The notes: generated by a model not told the origin, from the sequence alone. 64,000 nt of DNA from Amaricoccus macauensis_A (GCF_049800915.1 NZ_JBNAFY010000002.1:310001-374000); one strand, 5' to 3'. Counted from the first letter of the stretch, positions 48,326 through 57,970 are shown. Numbers and translations: made by a program.

Positions 48326-49729
48326 ATGACCCAGGACCGCATGACACTTGCCAGTGCCGGCGGGCTGATGATGATTGCCGCGCTCGGCGCGTCGATCCTG
48401 CACGAGTTCTCCGGGCAGGAGGTGCTGGCGCTTTTCGCGGGCGCCTTCGCGGCCATCGGGATCGCGGCCTACTGGCCCGGCATTGCCTGGTCGCGGCGGG
48501 CCTTCGTGCTGATCGGCCTTGGGCTGCTTGCCCTCTCTGCGGTGACGCAGGACGATTGGCGCGAAACCGCGGCGCTCGGGCTTCAGAAGGCTGGGTTCAT
48601 CGCGGGGTTCTTCACCGCCATGACGGCCATGCGCGCGGCCGCGATTGGTTCGCCCGGCATTCTGGAATGCGGGCGGTTCCTTTCGGGCCAGCCGCCGGGG
48701 CGGCGCTACCTCGCGCTCACGCTTGGCGGGCATCTCTTCGGACTGGTGCTGATGTATGGCTCGATCGCGCTGCTCGGGGCGCTGGCGACGGAAGCCGCGG
48801 AAAAGGAGCCGAACGAGGAAATCCGGCGCCATCGCAAGCGCCGGATGCTGGTGGCGATCCAGCGCGGGTTCATCTCGACCCTGCCGTGGTCGCCGCTGGC
48901 TTTTGCCTCCGCGATCACGCTCTCGCTCGTTCCGGGGGCGGATTGGGCGCGGGCGGTGCCCTATTGCCTCGTCAGCGCGCTGCTGCTCGCGGGGATCGGC
49001 TGGGCGCTCGACACGCTCTTCAAGCCGAAGCTTTCCGTGCCGATGCCGCGTCAGGCGGCAGAGGGGCAATGGCTGAAGCGGCTGCGTCCGCTTCTGAACC
49101 TTCTCGTGGTTCTCGTGCTTCTGGTGGGCGCGGTGCATTACCTCACCGGCGTGCGGATCGTGGGGGTTGTGATGATCGTCGTTCCGGTGGTCGCGCTGAT
49201 CTGGGTCGCGTTCCAGGCCGGTGCGGGGCCGAGCGCGCTTCATGCCGGGCAGCGGGCGGCGGATTTCGCGCTGCGCGATCTGCCCCGGCAGCGGTCCGAG
49301 GTGGTGCTCCTGGTGATGGCGGCCTTCATCGGGACGGTGGGCGGTCATCTGGCCGCGCCCGCGGTCGCCGCGATGGGGCTCGATCTGGGCCGCGTGCCGA
49401 CGCCGCTCTTGCTTTTGGGTCTGTTCTGGCTCATTCCGCTGACCGGGCAGATCGGCATGAACCCGATCCTTGCGGTTGCGCTCATCGCGCCGCTTCTGCC
49501 CGCACCGAGCGAAATGGGGGTGAGCGCCTCGGTGGTTGTGGTGACCATCACCAGCGGCTGGGCGCTGAGCGGGGCGACCTCGCCCTTCACCGCTTCGACG
49601 CTGCTGATCGGCTCCTACGGCAAGGTCGATGCGCGGCTCGTGGGGCTGGTCTGGAACGGTGCCTATGCCCTGGTGTGCGGGTCGGTTCTGTCGCTCTGGA
49701 TCTTGGCGCTGGCGATGTTCACGGGCTGA
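48326..49729 (+). CDS. Polytopic membrane protein (about 12 helices), putative transporter
   Basis: 467 aa from the ATG at 48326; a TTG at 48290 would be an upstream alternative. Numerous hydrophobic segments appear (LASAGGLMMIAALGASIL, VLALFAGAFAAIGIAAYW, LLVVLVLLVGAVHYL, VVGVVMIVVPVVALIWVAF in part, LLLLGLFWLIPLTGQIGMNPILAVALIAPLLP, and SVVVVTITSGWALSGATSPFTAS). The GQIGMNPILA and SGATSPF loops resemble hairpin loops of ion-transporter-like (IT/CitMHS-type) carriers. The substrate is unknown. It converges on the ABC permease gene, 3 nt apart. Confidence 0.75.
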   Translation: MTQDRMTLASAGGLMMIAALGASILHEFSGQEVLALFAGAFAAIGIAAYWPGIAWSRRAFVLIGLGLLALSAVTQDDWRETAALGLQKAGFIAGFFTAMTAMRAAAIGSPGILECGRFLSGQPPGRRYLALTLGGHLFGLVLMYGSIALLGALATEAAEKEPNEEIRRHRKRRMLVAIQRGFISTLPWSPLAFASAITLSLVPGADWARAVPYCLVSALLLAGIGWALDTLFKPKLSVPMPRQAAEGQWLKRLRPLLNLLVVLVLLVGAVHYLTGVRIVGVVMIVVPVVALIWVAFQAGAGPSALHAGQRAADFALRDLPRQRSEVVLLVMAAFIGTVGGHLAAPAVAAMGLDLGRVPTPLLLLGLFWLIPLTGQIGMNPILAVALIAPLLPAPSEMGVSASVVVVTITSGWALSGATSPFTASTLLIGSYGKVDARLVGLVWNGAYALVCGSVLSLWILALAMFTG

Positions 49730-49732
49730 AGG

Positions 49733-52285
49733 CTACTCCCGCCCGCGCAGCACATGGGCGGGTTTGGCCGCGAGCGGCCGGAGCGCGAAGAGGAGCCCGG
49801 CGAGGAGGCTCGCGAGCGCGCCGCCGATGACGATGCCGAGCGCGGAGGTCCAGGAGAAGGTGAACTCGGCCTCCATGACCTGGGTGGTGACCCACCAGCC
49901 GCCGATGGCGCCGGCCGCGATGGCGATGGTTCCGGCTGCCGCGCCCACGAGGGCCGAGCGCAGCGCGAAGCTCGCGAGGATGCGGTTGCGCGTGGCGCCC
50001 AGCGTCTTGAGGATCGCGGCCTCGTAGATCCGGCGTCTTTCGCCTGCGGCGGCCGCGCCCACCAGCACGATGACCCCTGTCAGCAGGGTGATGGAGGCCC
50101 CCCAGCGGGTGGCGACGCCGATGCCGGAGAGGATCTCGGCGGCGCGCTCGATGGCGTCGCGGGTGCGCACGGCGGTGACGTTGGGATAGGTGCTGCTCAG
50201 GTCGCGCAGGTAAGGGCCTTCGGCCTCGCGGTCGGACATGTAGACGGTTGCGATATGGGTGTGCGGTGCGCCGGCGAGGGCGGCCGGGTCCACGATCATC
50301 ACGAAGTTGATGCCCATGGTGTCGAACTCGACCTCGCGGAAGCTGGCGATTTCGAAGCTGAGGTCGCGGCCCAGCACGTTGACGGTGATCTCGTCGCCGA
50401 GGTTCAGGCCCAGTTCGGCGGCCTCCTCGGCGGAGAAGCTCATCTGGGGCGGGCCGTCGTAATCCGCGGGCCACCAGGCGCCTTCGGTGATGCGTGTGCC
50501 TGGTGGCGGGGCGCTGGCGTAGGTGAGACCGCGGTCGCCGCGCAGGACCCAGTGGGGCCCTGCGACTTCGGATGCGGGTTGGCCGTTGATCCGGGTGATG
50601 ACGCCGCGGAGCATGGGGGCGGTCTCGATGTCCTCGACGCCCGCGCGGGCGAGGCTTTCCTCGCGGACGGCATTGAGTTGCGCGGACTGGATGTCGACGA
50701 GGAAATAGGCCGGGGCGCGGTCGGGAAGTTCGCTGAGCACGAGGTTGCGCAGGTTGAAGTCGATCTGGCCGATGGAGGCGAGGACCGAGAGGCCGAGGCC
50801 CAGCGAGAGGCAGACGGCGACGGTTTCGCTGCCCGGTCCGCCGAGGGCCGCGATGGCCCAGCGCAGCGGCGGGCGGCGGTCGGTCAGTGTCGTGCGTGCG
50901 GCGCGGCGTGCGGCAAGGCGGAGGCCGAGGGCCGCGACGGCGAGGATGGCGAGGGCGGCGAGTATGCCGGCGGTGATGGTGAGCGTGAGCTCGGCGTTGC
51001 CCGAGAAGGCGGTCGCGATGGACACGAGGATGGCCAGCAGGATCGCGATCACGCCGATGTCGCGGCCGCCGGGCAGGTGGCCCCCGGCGGTGGCGTCCCG
51101 GAAGAGGGCGGCGGCGCGCACCTTGCGGGCACGGGCGAGCGGCCAGAGGGTGAAGATGCAGGCGGTCAGCGTGCCGTAGATCGCGGCCTCAACGATGGGG
51201 CGGGCATAGATGCGGAACTCGGCCGGAACCGGCAGGCGGGCTTCCACGAGCGGGGCTGCGAGCAGCGGGAGCGCCGTGCCTGCGATGATGCCGATGGCGA
51301 TGCCCAGGAGGGCGAGGAGGCCGATCTGGAGGAAGTAGACCGCGTAGATCGTGCGCGCCTCGGCGCCCAGTGTCTTGAAGATCGCGATGGTTTCCGTCTT
51401 GGCGTCGAGGTGGCTCTTCACGGCCGCCGCGACACCGACCCCGCCCACGGCAAGGCCCGCGAGGCCAAGGAGCACGAGGAAATCCGCCAGGCGGTCCACG
51501 AAGCGGGACACGCCGGGCACGCCGCCGCGCCGATCGCGCCATTGCAGGCCGTCATCGGCAAAGAGCTCGCGGGCTTCGTCGCGCAGGGCGGGGAGGTTGG
51601 CGTCGGGCGCCAGGCGGAGGCGGTAGGAGCTTTCGAAGAGCGAGCCTTCGGAGAGGAGGCCGGAGGCGGCGAGGTCGCGGCGCAATACGATGACGCGCGG
51701 CCCGAGGCTGATGCCCTGGGTGACGCTGTCGGGTTCCTGCAACAGGCGGGCGCTGATGCGGAAGCTCTGCTCGCCGAGGGAGACCGTGTCGCCGATGGCG
51801 AGGCCGAGCTGGTCGATGAGGGTGGTGTCCGCGATAAGGCCGGGTGTTCCGTCTTGGGGAGCGAGGGCGGAGGTGATGTCGGGGGCTATGTCGGTGGCGC
51901 CTTCGAGGGTGAGGCTGCCGTAGAGCGGGTGGGCGTCATCGACCGCCTTGACCTGGACCAGCGTGCGGGTGGGATCCTCCGTGGGGCCGGAGCCGAGCAT
52001 GGAGCGGAAATCGACGAGCTCGGAGATGGCTTCGGAATTGACCTCCATCCAGGCGCGTTCCTCGGCGTTGGCGAAGCGGTAGCTGAACTCGATCTCGGCG
52101 TCGCCCCCGAGGAGGACTGCGGCGTTGCGGTCGAGGCCCGTCTCGATGGCCATGCGCACGTTGCCCACCGCGGCGATGGCGGCCACCCCGAGGGCGAGGC
52201 AGGTGATGAGCACGCGGAAACCGTGGATGCCGCCGCGCAGTTCCCGAAGCGCGAAGCGGGCTGCGAGGCCAGGCGAGGCGCTCAT
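49733..52285 (-). CDS. ABC transporter permease, FtsX/YbbP-like
   Basis: 850 aa with ten-helix YbbP-type architecture. One helix is near the N-terminus (FRVLITCLALGVAAIAAVGNV). A large periplasmic domain spans about 50-260, followed by FtsX core helices (VLLGLAGLAVGGVGVAAAVKSHL, TETIAIFKTLGA) and a second repeat near the C-terminus (ITLLTGVIVLVGAAAAGERRRIYEAAILKTLGATRNRIL). It is likely an exporter or lipid-handling transporter working with the ATPase upstream, which overlaps it by 4 nt. In E. coli, ybbA-ybbP lie next to tesA, as here. Confidence 0.9.
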   Translation of the reverse strand: MSASPGLAARFALRELRGGIHGFRVLITCLALGVAAIAAVGNVRMAIETGLDRNAAVLLGGDAEIEFSYRFANAEERAWMEVNSEAISELVDFRSMLGSGPTEDPTRTLVQVKAVDDAHPLYGSLTLEGATDIAPDITSALAPQDGTPGLIADTTLIDQLGLAIGDTVSLGEQSFRISARLLQEPDSVTQGISLGPRVIVLRRDLAASGLLSEGSLFESSYRLRLAPDANLPALRDEARELFADDGLQWRDRRGGVPGVSRFVDRLADFLVLLGLAGLAVGGVGVAAAVKSHLDAKTETIAIFKTLGAEARTIYAVYFLQIGLLALLGIAIGIIAGTALPLLAAPLVEARLPVPAEFRIYARPIVEAAIYGTLTACIFTLWPLARARKVRAAALFRDATAGGHLPGGRDIGVIAILLAILVSIATAFSGNAELTLTITAGILAALAILAVAALGLRLAARRAARTTLTDRRPPLRWAIAALGGPGSETVAVCLSLGLGLSVLASIGQIDFNLRNLVLSELPDRAPAYFLVDIQSAQLNAVREESLARAGVEDIETAPMLRGVITRINGQPASEVAGPHWVLRGDRGLTYASAPPPGTRITEGAWWPADYDGPPQMSFSAEEAAELGLNLGDEITVNVLGRDLSFEIASFREVEFDTMGINFVMIVDPAALAGAPHTHIATVYMSDREAEGPYLRDLSSTYPNVTAVRTRDAIERAAEILSGIGVATRWGASITLLTGVIVLVGAAAAGERRRIYEAAILKTLGATRNRILASFALRSALVGAAAGTIAIAAGAIGGWWVTTQVMEAEFTFSWTSALGIVIGGALASLLAGLLFALRPLAAKPAHVLRGRE

Positions 52286-52986
52286 TCGGCGGCCTCGGTT
52301 CGGGTTTCGGGGGCGCCTGTCTCGATGCTGCCGTCACGGAGCCGGATGATGCGGTCGCAGCGGGCGGCGAGGTCGTCGGCATGTGTGACGAGGACAAGGG
52401 TGGAGCCGTGCTTGTCGCGCAGATCAAAAAGCAACCGGACGATGGCCTCGCCGGTCGTGCCGTCGAGATTGCCGGTGGGCTCGTCCGCAAGCAGGATTTC
52501 GGGCTTTCCGACGGTCGCGCGGGCCAGCGCAACGCGCTGTTGTTCGCCGCCCGAGAGCTGGGCCGGGTAGTGCCCGGTGCGATGGGCGAGGCCGACGTCC
52601 GCCAGCGCCTCCTCGGCCTTCTTCATGGCGTCCGGCACGCCCGCGAGTTCCAGCGGGGTGGCGACATTCTCCAGCGCGGTCATCATCGGGATGAGATGAA
52701 ACGACTGGAAGACGACGCCGACGTGATCCCGGCGGAAGCGGGCGAGGGCGTCTTCCCCCAGCCCGGTGAAATCCTGGCCCAGGACGCTGATCGTGCCGCT
52801 TGTGGCAGTGTCGAGCCCGCCCAGCAGGAGCAGGAGCGAGGACTTGCCCGAGCCCGATGGTCCGACGAGGCCGACCGACTGGCCCTTTTCAATATCCAGC
52901 GAGATCTCGCGCAAGATGTTGACCGGGCCTGCGTTGCCCTGAAGGGTGAGCGACACATCTTTCAGCGAAATCACTGGAGAACTCAT
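52282..52986 (-). CDS. ABC transporter ATP-binding protein, YbbA/LolD type
   Basis: 234 aa. Walker A VGPSGSGKSSLLLLLGG, Q-loop FQSFHLIP, signature LSGGEQQRVALARA, Walker B ILLADEPTGNLD and H-loop VLVTHADD. It is coupled by ATGA overlap with the FtsX-type permease. Its ATG at 52986 abuts an in-frame ATG of the divergent esterase gene (CATATG), although the esterase probably starts at 53041, leaving room for both promoters. Confidence 0.93.
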   Translation of the reverse strand: MSSPVISLKDVSLTLQGNAGPVNILREISLDIEKGQSVGLVGPSGSGKSSLLLLLGGLDTATSGTISVLGQDFTGLGEDALARFRRDHVGVVFQSFHLIPMMTALENVATPLELAGVPDAMKKAEEALADVGLAHRTGHYPAQLSGGEQQRVALARATVGKPEILLADEPTGNLDGTTGEAIVRLLFDLRDKHGSTLVLVTHADDLAARCDRIIRLRDGSIETGAPETRTEAAE

Positions 52987-53040
52987 ATGGGGCGGACCTC
53001 TTCTACACGCTCACTCGAGAGATATGGGGCAGGGGCATGG

Positions 53041-53679
53041 GTGCGCAAGCGCGCTGTCTGGCTCGTGATCATGCTTCTCTGGGCCGCACCGGGCCTGGCG
53101 GAGACCCGCATTCTCGCCTTCGGCGATTCGCTGGTCCAGGGCTACGGGCTGCCACAGGAGGAGGGCTTCGCGCCGCAACTGGAGGACTGGCTGGCGGAGA
53201 ACGGCAAGCCGGATGTGGAGGTCATCAACGCGGGCGTGTCGGGGGATACGTCGGCCGGGGGTCTTGCGCGCATCGACTGGGCGCTGTCGGACGATCCTGA
53301 CGCGGCAATCGTGCTGATCGGGGCCAATGACATGCTGCGGGGGCTGCCGCTCGGCGAGTTGCGCCGCAATCTCGACGGCATTCTCGAAGCGCTCGAAGCG
53401 AACGGATTGCCCGTGCTGCTATCGACGGTGCCCGCGGCCTCTAACTACGGGGCGGATTACCAAACCGAGTTCGCGGAGATCTATGCGGAGCTTGCAGAGG
53501 AACGGGAAGCGATCCTACATCCGAACTATTTCGCCGGGATCATGGGAGTGGAAAACCGGGATGAAGCCGTGAAGATGCTGCAAAGCGACGGCATTCATCC
53601 GAACGCCGCTGGCGTGCGCGCCAATATCGAGCAAATGGGGCCGTCTGTCCTCGAATTGCTCGACCGGGTCGAAGGCTAG
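53041..53679 (+). CDS. TesA-like arylesterase/thioesterase I (SGNH hydrolase)
   Basis: 212 aa from a GTG at 53041, chosen because GGGGCAGGGGC precedes it and a clean signal peptide follows (RKRAVWLVIMLLWAAPGLAET); an ATG at 52987 would add 18 residues. SGNH motifs: AFGDSLVQGYGL (Ser), INAGVSGDTSAGGL (Gly), GANDMLRG (Asn) and DGIHPNAAG (Asp/His). It is a periplasmic esterase. The divergent pairing with the YbbA/YbbP-type transporter is conserved in proteobacteria. Confidence 0.9.
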   Translation: MRKRAVWLVIMLLWAAPGLAETRILAFGDSLVQGYGLPQEEGFAPQLEDWLAENGKPDVEVINAGVSGDTSAGGLARIDWALSDDPDAAIVLIGANDMLRGLPLGELRRNLDGILEALEANGLPVLLSTVPAASNYGADYQTEFAEIYAELAEEREAILHPNYFAGIMGVENRDEAVKMLQSDGIHPNAAGVRANIEQMGPSVLELLDRVEG

Positions 53680-53697
53680 GCGCGCACGGTTCTCGGT

Positions 53698-53910
53698 TCA
53701 CTCGATGAACTTCTTCAGGCGCCGGGCCTCGGCATCGGCCCGGCCACGGGTGATCCCGATGTCGCGGAGCAGCCGATCTTCAAGCCGCGCGAGGGACCGG
53801 GCTTCGCGATAGCGGCTGTCGAGGGCGAGCAGCCCGGTCATGGTGCGGTCGGCCAGCGCCATCACCGGTTGCAGGCGAAGGGGCGCACGCAAGAGAGATG
53901 TAGTTGTCAT
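53698..53910 (-). CDS. DUF1127 (YjiS-like) small protein
   Basis: 70 aa from the ATG at 53910 (MTTTSLLRAPLRLQ; other in-frame starts are at 53922 and 53955). The C-terminal DUF1127 domain reads LARLEDRLLRDIGITRGRADAEARRLK. In Rhodobacterales such short arginine-rich proteins affect RNA turnover and phosphate or stress responses. It is divergent from the LysR gene, 119 nt apart. Confidence 0.88.
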   Translation of the reverse strand: MTTTSLLRAPLRLQPVMALADRTMTGLLALDSRYREARSLARLEDRLLRDIGITRGRADAEARRLKKFIE

Positions 53911-54029
53911 CTGGTTTCCCATCGTGTTTCGTGGTCTGCGCGTGAAAATCATCACGCCATTTGATGCTACCCCCTTGCTTGGGATCGCTAAAACGAATAT
54001 TTGTGCGGTATCTCATCAGAGGAATTGAT

Positions 54030-54902
54030 ATGCCGAGAAATCTCGACATAACCGCCCTCCGGTCCTTCGTGGCGGTGGCCGATGCGAAGGGCGTGACCAA
54101 GGCGGCATCGCAGCTGAACCTGACGCAATCGGCGGTCTCGATGCAACTCAAGCGGCTCGAAGAAAGCTTCGGGCAGGATCTGCTCGACCGGTCGGGGCGG
54201 CAGATCGCGTTGACCGTGGCAGGCGATCAGCTTCTCGGTTATGCGCGCAAGATGGTCAGCATGAATGACGAGACCTGGGGGCGGATGACCAATCAGGCCT
54301 TTGAGGGCGAAATCAATTTCGGCGTGCCCCATGACGTGATCTATCCCCATGTCCCGCGCATTCTCCAGCGGTTCAATGCGGAGTATCCCAGGATCCGGGT
54401 GCAGCTCCATTCGCTTTATACCAGCCGATTGAGGGTGCAGATCGGACGCGGCGAGATGGACCTCATTCTTGCCACCGAGGAGGCGCTCGATCCGGGTGGG
54501 GAGACGCTTGCCACGTCACCGCTTGTCTGGTCCGGCGCCCAGGGCGGGCAGGCCTGGCGCCATAGGCCGGTCCGGTTCGCGAGTGTCAGTCACTGTCTGT
54601 TCCGCCGTCCGGCGATCGAGGCGCTGGAGCGCGAGGGCATTCCCTGGGAGAACGGCATCGATTCGATTTCCGATATCGCGGTCGAGGCGAGCGTTTCGGC
54701 GGATCTGGCGATCTCCGTGCAACTCGAGGCATCGGTGCCGCGCAGCTGCGAGATCATCCGGCATGGCGGCGCGCTGCCGGTGCTGCCGGAGTATCAGGTC
54801 AACATGTACGTCTGCGAGGGGCCGCGCGCGGTGATGGCGGAGCGGCTCGCGGCTTTCGTGCGGCAGGCCTACGGCGCTTCGGAGGTCCTGGCGGCGGAGT
54901 GA
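54030..54902 (+). CDS. LysR-family transcriptional regulator
   Basis: 290 aa from the ATG at 54030 with AGAGGAA upstream. The N-terminal winged HTH reads MPRNLDITALRSFVAVADAKGVTKAASQLNLTQSAVSMQLKRLEESFGQDLLDRSGR. The effector-binding domain begins with EGEINFGVPHDVIYPHVPRILQRFNAEYPRIRVQL. It may autoregulate and control the divergent DUF1127 gene; the ligand is unknown. The 3' end overlaps the convergent DUF599 gene by 34 nt. Confidence 0.9.
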   Translation: MPRNLDITALRSFVAVADAKGVTKAASQLNLTQSAVSMQLKRLEESFGQDLLDRSGRQIALTVAGDQLLGYARKMVSMNDETWGRMTNQAFEGEINFGVPHDVIYPHVPRILQRFNAEYPRIRVQLHSLYTSRLRVQIGRGEMDLILATEEALDPGGETLATSPLVWSGAQGGQAWRHRPVRFASVSHCLFRRPAIEALEREGIPWENGIDSISDIAVEASVSADLAISVQLEASVPRSCEIIRHGGALPVLPEYQVNMYVCEGPRAVMAERLAAFVRQAYGASEVLAAE

Positions 54903-55642
54903 TCCTCGCTGGTTTCCGTTCGCTCCTCGTTGTCCTCCACCTTCTTGTTTTTCTCCGCGCTGCGGTTCAGGGGCAGGAGGGGGACCAGTTCGTGGATGCG
55001 GTCCGCCGTGGCGGAGCGGGTCTGGCGCCAGATCAGGAAGGCCGTGGCGCCGAGCGCCCCTGCAGCCAGTGGCAGGGGGCCGAGCAGCCAGAGGGCGGCG
55101 GCGCAGGCGAAGTAGTAGTTGCGCACGCCCTGGCTGAAGCTGCTCAGCGACCGGTTCAGCAGGGCCGCCAGCGCGGGTGACCAGGTGTCGAACTGCTCTT
55201 CCTCGTCGGGCAGGGGGCTCGCGGCCATCGCGGCCAGGAAATAGTTGAGCTGGCGCACGGACCAGATGAAATCGAAGAGCCCACGCAGGAGCGGTGCCAG
55301 CAGCAGGAAGGCCCGCCAGCCATGCAGTTCGAGCGCGCCGCCATGCAGCGCGATGCCGCCGCCGGGCATGTCGGAGGCTGAGACGACTGCGCCGCCGATG
55401 CCTACGATGACCAGCAGGTTCGCGGAGCCGAAGAAGGTGGCGGAGTGGATCGTCTGGCCGATGATCTGCGCGTCGATCAGCAGGAAGTTGCGGCGCAGGA
55501 GCTGGCGCATCCAGGCGGCCCGCACGATCATCATGTCACCCGTCACCGAGGGCCATTTGCTCGCGATGACGCGCAGCGCCGGTTCGAGGCTGAGCCAGCA
55601 GGCGAGGAAGACGGCAAGCGCGAGGTAATCGGGTATCGTCAA
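54869..55642 (-). CDS. DUF599 membrane protein
   Basis: 257 aa from a TTG at 55642 with AGGA 9 nt upstream. Four or five hydrophobic segments (IPDYLALAVFLACWLSLEP, ATFFGSANLLVIVGIGGAVVS, FLLLAPLLRGLFDFIWSV, NYYFACAAALWLLGPLPLAAG) and the RNYYFACA block are typical of DUF599 proteins. The C-terminus is charged and low complexity (KKVEDNEERTETSEDH). Function unknown. It is convergent with the LysR gene. Confidence 0.85.
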   Translation of the reverse strand: MTIPDYLALAVFLACWLSLEPALRVIASKWPSVTGDMMIVRAAWMRQLLRRNFLLIDAQIIGQTIHSATFFGSANLLVIVGIGGAVVSASDMPGGGIALHGGALELHGWRAFLLLAPLLRGLFDFIWSVRQLNYFLAAMAASPLPDEEEQFDTWSPALAALLNRSLSSFSQGVRNYYFACAAALWLLGPLPLAAGALGATAFLIWRQTRSATADRIHELVPLLPLNRSAEKNKKVEDNEERTETSEDHSAARTSEAP

Positions 55643-55812
55643 GAGGTTCGGTCCTTCTCCGGATCGCTCGCGTCAGGCTTGCGCCATGGGCGGGGCCTGA
55701 TCAAGGGAGAATGCGGGAAGGCCGCTTTCCGCGGGGAATTGACGCGGGCCGCATGGCCGGGGCAGAGGGGCACGTGGAAGGGCGGTCCGGTTCCGGGCCG
55801 AAGGGGGACGGG

Positions 55813-56715
55813 ATGCAGGCGGAGAGCGCGATCAGGCTGGGGAGCGGGGCGAACCTCGCTGGTGCCATGTGGATGGTTCTGGCGATGGCCGCCTTCGCGG
55901 TCGAGGATGCCTTCATCAAGGGGGCCTCGCGAGCGTTGCCGGTGGGCCAGATCCTCATGCTCTTCGGTCTGGGTGGAGCGGCGGTCTTTGCCCTTGCCGC
56001 GCGGCTGGGTGGCGCACCGCTCTTCGTGCGTGCGGTCCTTTCCCGCCCGATGCTCTTGCGGATGCTCTTCGAGGTCACGGGGCGGCTCTTCTATACCCTA
56101 GCGATTGCGCTCACGCCCCTTTCGATGACGAGCATCATCCTGCAGGCGACGCCGATTGCCGTGGTCGGCGGGGCGGCTCTGTTGCTCGGCGAGCAAGTGG
56201 GCTGGCGGCGCTGGACGGCGATTCTCGTCGGGCTGGCCGGGGTCATGATCATCATTCAACCGGGGACGGGCAGTTTCTCACCGCTTTCGATGCTTGCGGT
56301 GATCGGGATGCTGGGCTTTGCCGGGCGAGATCTGGCGAGCCGCGTGGCGCCTGCCTCCCTCGGCACCGCCCTTCTGGGGTTCTACGGGTTTCTCGCCGTC
56401 TTCGTGGCCGGGGCGATCTACGCGCTCTGGTCTGGGGAGTCGCTTGTCGTTCCGGATAAAAGTGCTGCGCTCTGCCTGCTCGGGGCGATCCTGGTCGGAG
56501 CGGGCGCCTATGCGGGGCTGATGAAGGCGATGCGCACCGGCGAGGTGTCGGCCGTCACGCCCTTCCGCTACACGCGGCTGATCTTCGGCATCGCACTGGG
56601 CGTGCTCTTCTTCGGGGAGGGGCTGACGCTTGCGATGTTCCTCGGATCGGGGCTGATCGTGGTCTCGGGGCTCTTCATCCTGCAACGGAGCAAGCAGGCG
56701 TCTTCCGCGACCTGA
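55813..56715 (+). CDS. EamA/DMT-family transporter
   Basis: 300 aa from the ATG at 55813; the ORF is open to 55711 but that part is Gly/Arg-rich and unlike a membrane protein start. It has ten hydrophobic segments in two EamA repeats (NLAGAMWMVLAMAAFAVEDAFIKGAS; ALLGFYGFLAVFVAGAIYAL; second-repeat end AMFLGSGLIVVSGLFILQRSKQ). It is an inner-membrane exporter of unknown metabolite. A strong hairpin terminator follows at 56727. Confidence 0.88.
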   Translation: MQAESAIRLGSGANLAGAMWMVLAMAAFAVEDAFIKGASRALPVGQILMLFGLGGAAVFALAARLGGAPLFVRAVLSRPMLLRMLFEVTGRLFYTLAIALTPLSMTSIILQATPIAVVGGAALLLGEQVGWRRWTAILVGLAGVMIIIQPGTGSFSPLSMLAVIGMLGFAGRDLASRVAPASLGTALLGFYGFLAVFVAGAIYALWSGESLVVPDKSAALCLLGAILVGAGAYAGLMKAMRTGEVSAVTPFRYTRLIFGIALGVLFFGEGLTLAMFLGSGLIVVSGLFILQRSKQASSAT

Positions 56716-56726
56716 GAGCCGACGCA

Positions 56727-56755
56727 AAACGCCTCCCGAGGGCCGGGAGGCGTTT
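56727..56755. terminator. Bidirectional Rho-independent terminator
   Basis: AAACGCCTCCC pairs perfectly with GGGAGGCGTTT around a 7-nt loop (GAGGGCC). A-rich/T-rich flanks on both arms fit use by the plus-strand EamA gene and the minus-strand small gene at 56779. Confidence 0.85.
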
Positions 56756-56778
56756 GGGTCAACAACGGAGGCCCGTTG

Positions 56779-56961
56779 TCAGCTCACGTTCGGGCCGCGA
56801 AGGATCCGGATCTTCTCGCGGACCTTGCGCCATTGTTCGGCCTCATCGGCGTGACCTGCTTCCTCGCAGCTCTTCGCCTTCTGGGCCGCTTCATATTCTG
56901 CACGGTCGCCATGCGCGCTGTAGAGGCGGTTGGCGTAATCGTCGACAGAAGTCATGTTCAT
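56779..56961 (-). CDS. Small conserved soluble protein
   Basis: 60 aa from the ATG at 56961 with GAGGAAG upstream. It is a helical, charged protein (MNMTSVDDYANRLYSAHGDRAEYEAAQKAKSCEEAGHADEAEQWRKVREKIRILRGPNVS). Similar small proteins are widespread in Rhodobacterales, as far as I recall. It ends at the shared terminator. Function unknown. Confidence 0.75.
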   Translation of the reverse strand: MNMTSVDDYANRLYSAHGDRAEYEAAQKAKSCEEAGHADEAEQWRKVREKIRILRGPNVS

Positions 56962-57140
56962 CGTTTCTTCCTCCTCTGGGTCGTTATGCGCCTTCGGAAG
57001 GGCACGCTACCACATTGGAATGTGTGCTGGCATCCCCCTATGCTGCTAAACCTGTGGTCGGTCGCGTCGGTTTCAACGGGGGGTGTGGCTCGACACTTGC
57101 GGAAATTTCGGGGTAGATCATCGCAACGGGAGCATGCGAC

Positions 57141-57914
57141 ATGACGGAACAACCGCCAATTCTCTTTCTTCACGGGGCTTTCTCGGGGCCGGAGGTCTGG
57201 AACACCTTCGTTGCGCCCTGGTTCGCGCAGCGTGGTCACAAGGTCTCTGTGCCGCGCCTGCCCGGGCCGACCAAGGGGCCGGCGACGCTTCGGGACTATG
57301 TCGATGCCGCGATGGCGGCGGCGGAAGATCTGGGCGGACGCCCCGTGGTGGTGGGGCATTCCTTCGGTGGGCTCATCGCGCAGCACTTGGCCGCCCGGCG
57401 TCGCGTCTCGGGGGCGGTTCTCGTCTCCTCGCCGGGACCCTGTGGCCTTGCACCCTCGTTCTGGCAGCTTTCGGCCCGCTACCCGGATGTGCTGGCGGCG
57501 ACGCTGGTGGTCCAGGCGGGGGCGGGCGATCTCCTGGGGATCGACATGATCCGCCGGGCCCTCTTCACGCCCGAGACACCGGATGACTGGATCATGGAAT
57601 TTATCGGGACGCCTTTGACGCCCGAGAGCCCACGCGCGCTGTTCGACGGTCTGACCTGGGATCTGCCGGCCTGGCCCCTTGCGCGGCTCACGCCGATGTT
57701 GGCAGTACTGGGCGATCAGGATGCCTTCGTTCCGGTGACGGATCTCTGGGCACTGGGGCTCACCTATGGCGCGGAAACCGAGCTGATCCGCGGCGTGGCG
57801 CACGGGCTGCCGCTCGATCCTTCCTGGAAGAGCCTAGTGTGGCGGATCAATGCCTGGCTCGACGAACGCGCCATCGGCCAGAGACGGGAGCGGGCACTTG
57901 CAGGGGTGGCCTGA
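57141..57914 (+). CDS. Alpha/beta hydrolase
   Basis: 257 aa from the ATG at 57141 with GGGAG upstream. Features: oxyanion motif LFLHGAFSGPEVW, nucleophile elbow VVVGHSFGGLIAQ, acidic residue near LAVLGDQDAFVPV, and His in GVAHGLPLD. The small sequence fits generic esterase/lipase-like proteins; the substrate is unknown. Confidence 0.88.
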   Translation: MTEQPPILFLHGAFSGPEVWNTFVAPWFAQRGHKVSVPRLPGPTKGPATLRDYVDAAMAAAEDLGGRPVVVGHSFGGLIAQHLAARRRVSGAVLVSSPGPCGLAPSFWQLSARYPDVLAATLVVQAGAGDLLGIDMIRRALFTPETPDDWIMEFIGTPLTPESPRALFDGLTWDLPAWPLARLTPMLAVLGDQDAFVPVTDLWALGLTYGAETELIRGVAHGLPLDPSWKSLVWRINAWLDERAIGQRRERALAGVA

Positions 57915-57970
57915 GGCGGACACTCGCCGGTGCCGGTGCGCAATCTGACGCAATATTTGCCTTGGCAATC

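Noticed and set aside
49754..52570. 938-codon plus-strand ORF opposite the ABC permease
   Set aside because: Antisense shadow with low-complexity Gly/Glu/Ala/Arg content; the permease on the minus strand has clear family features.
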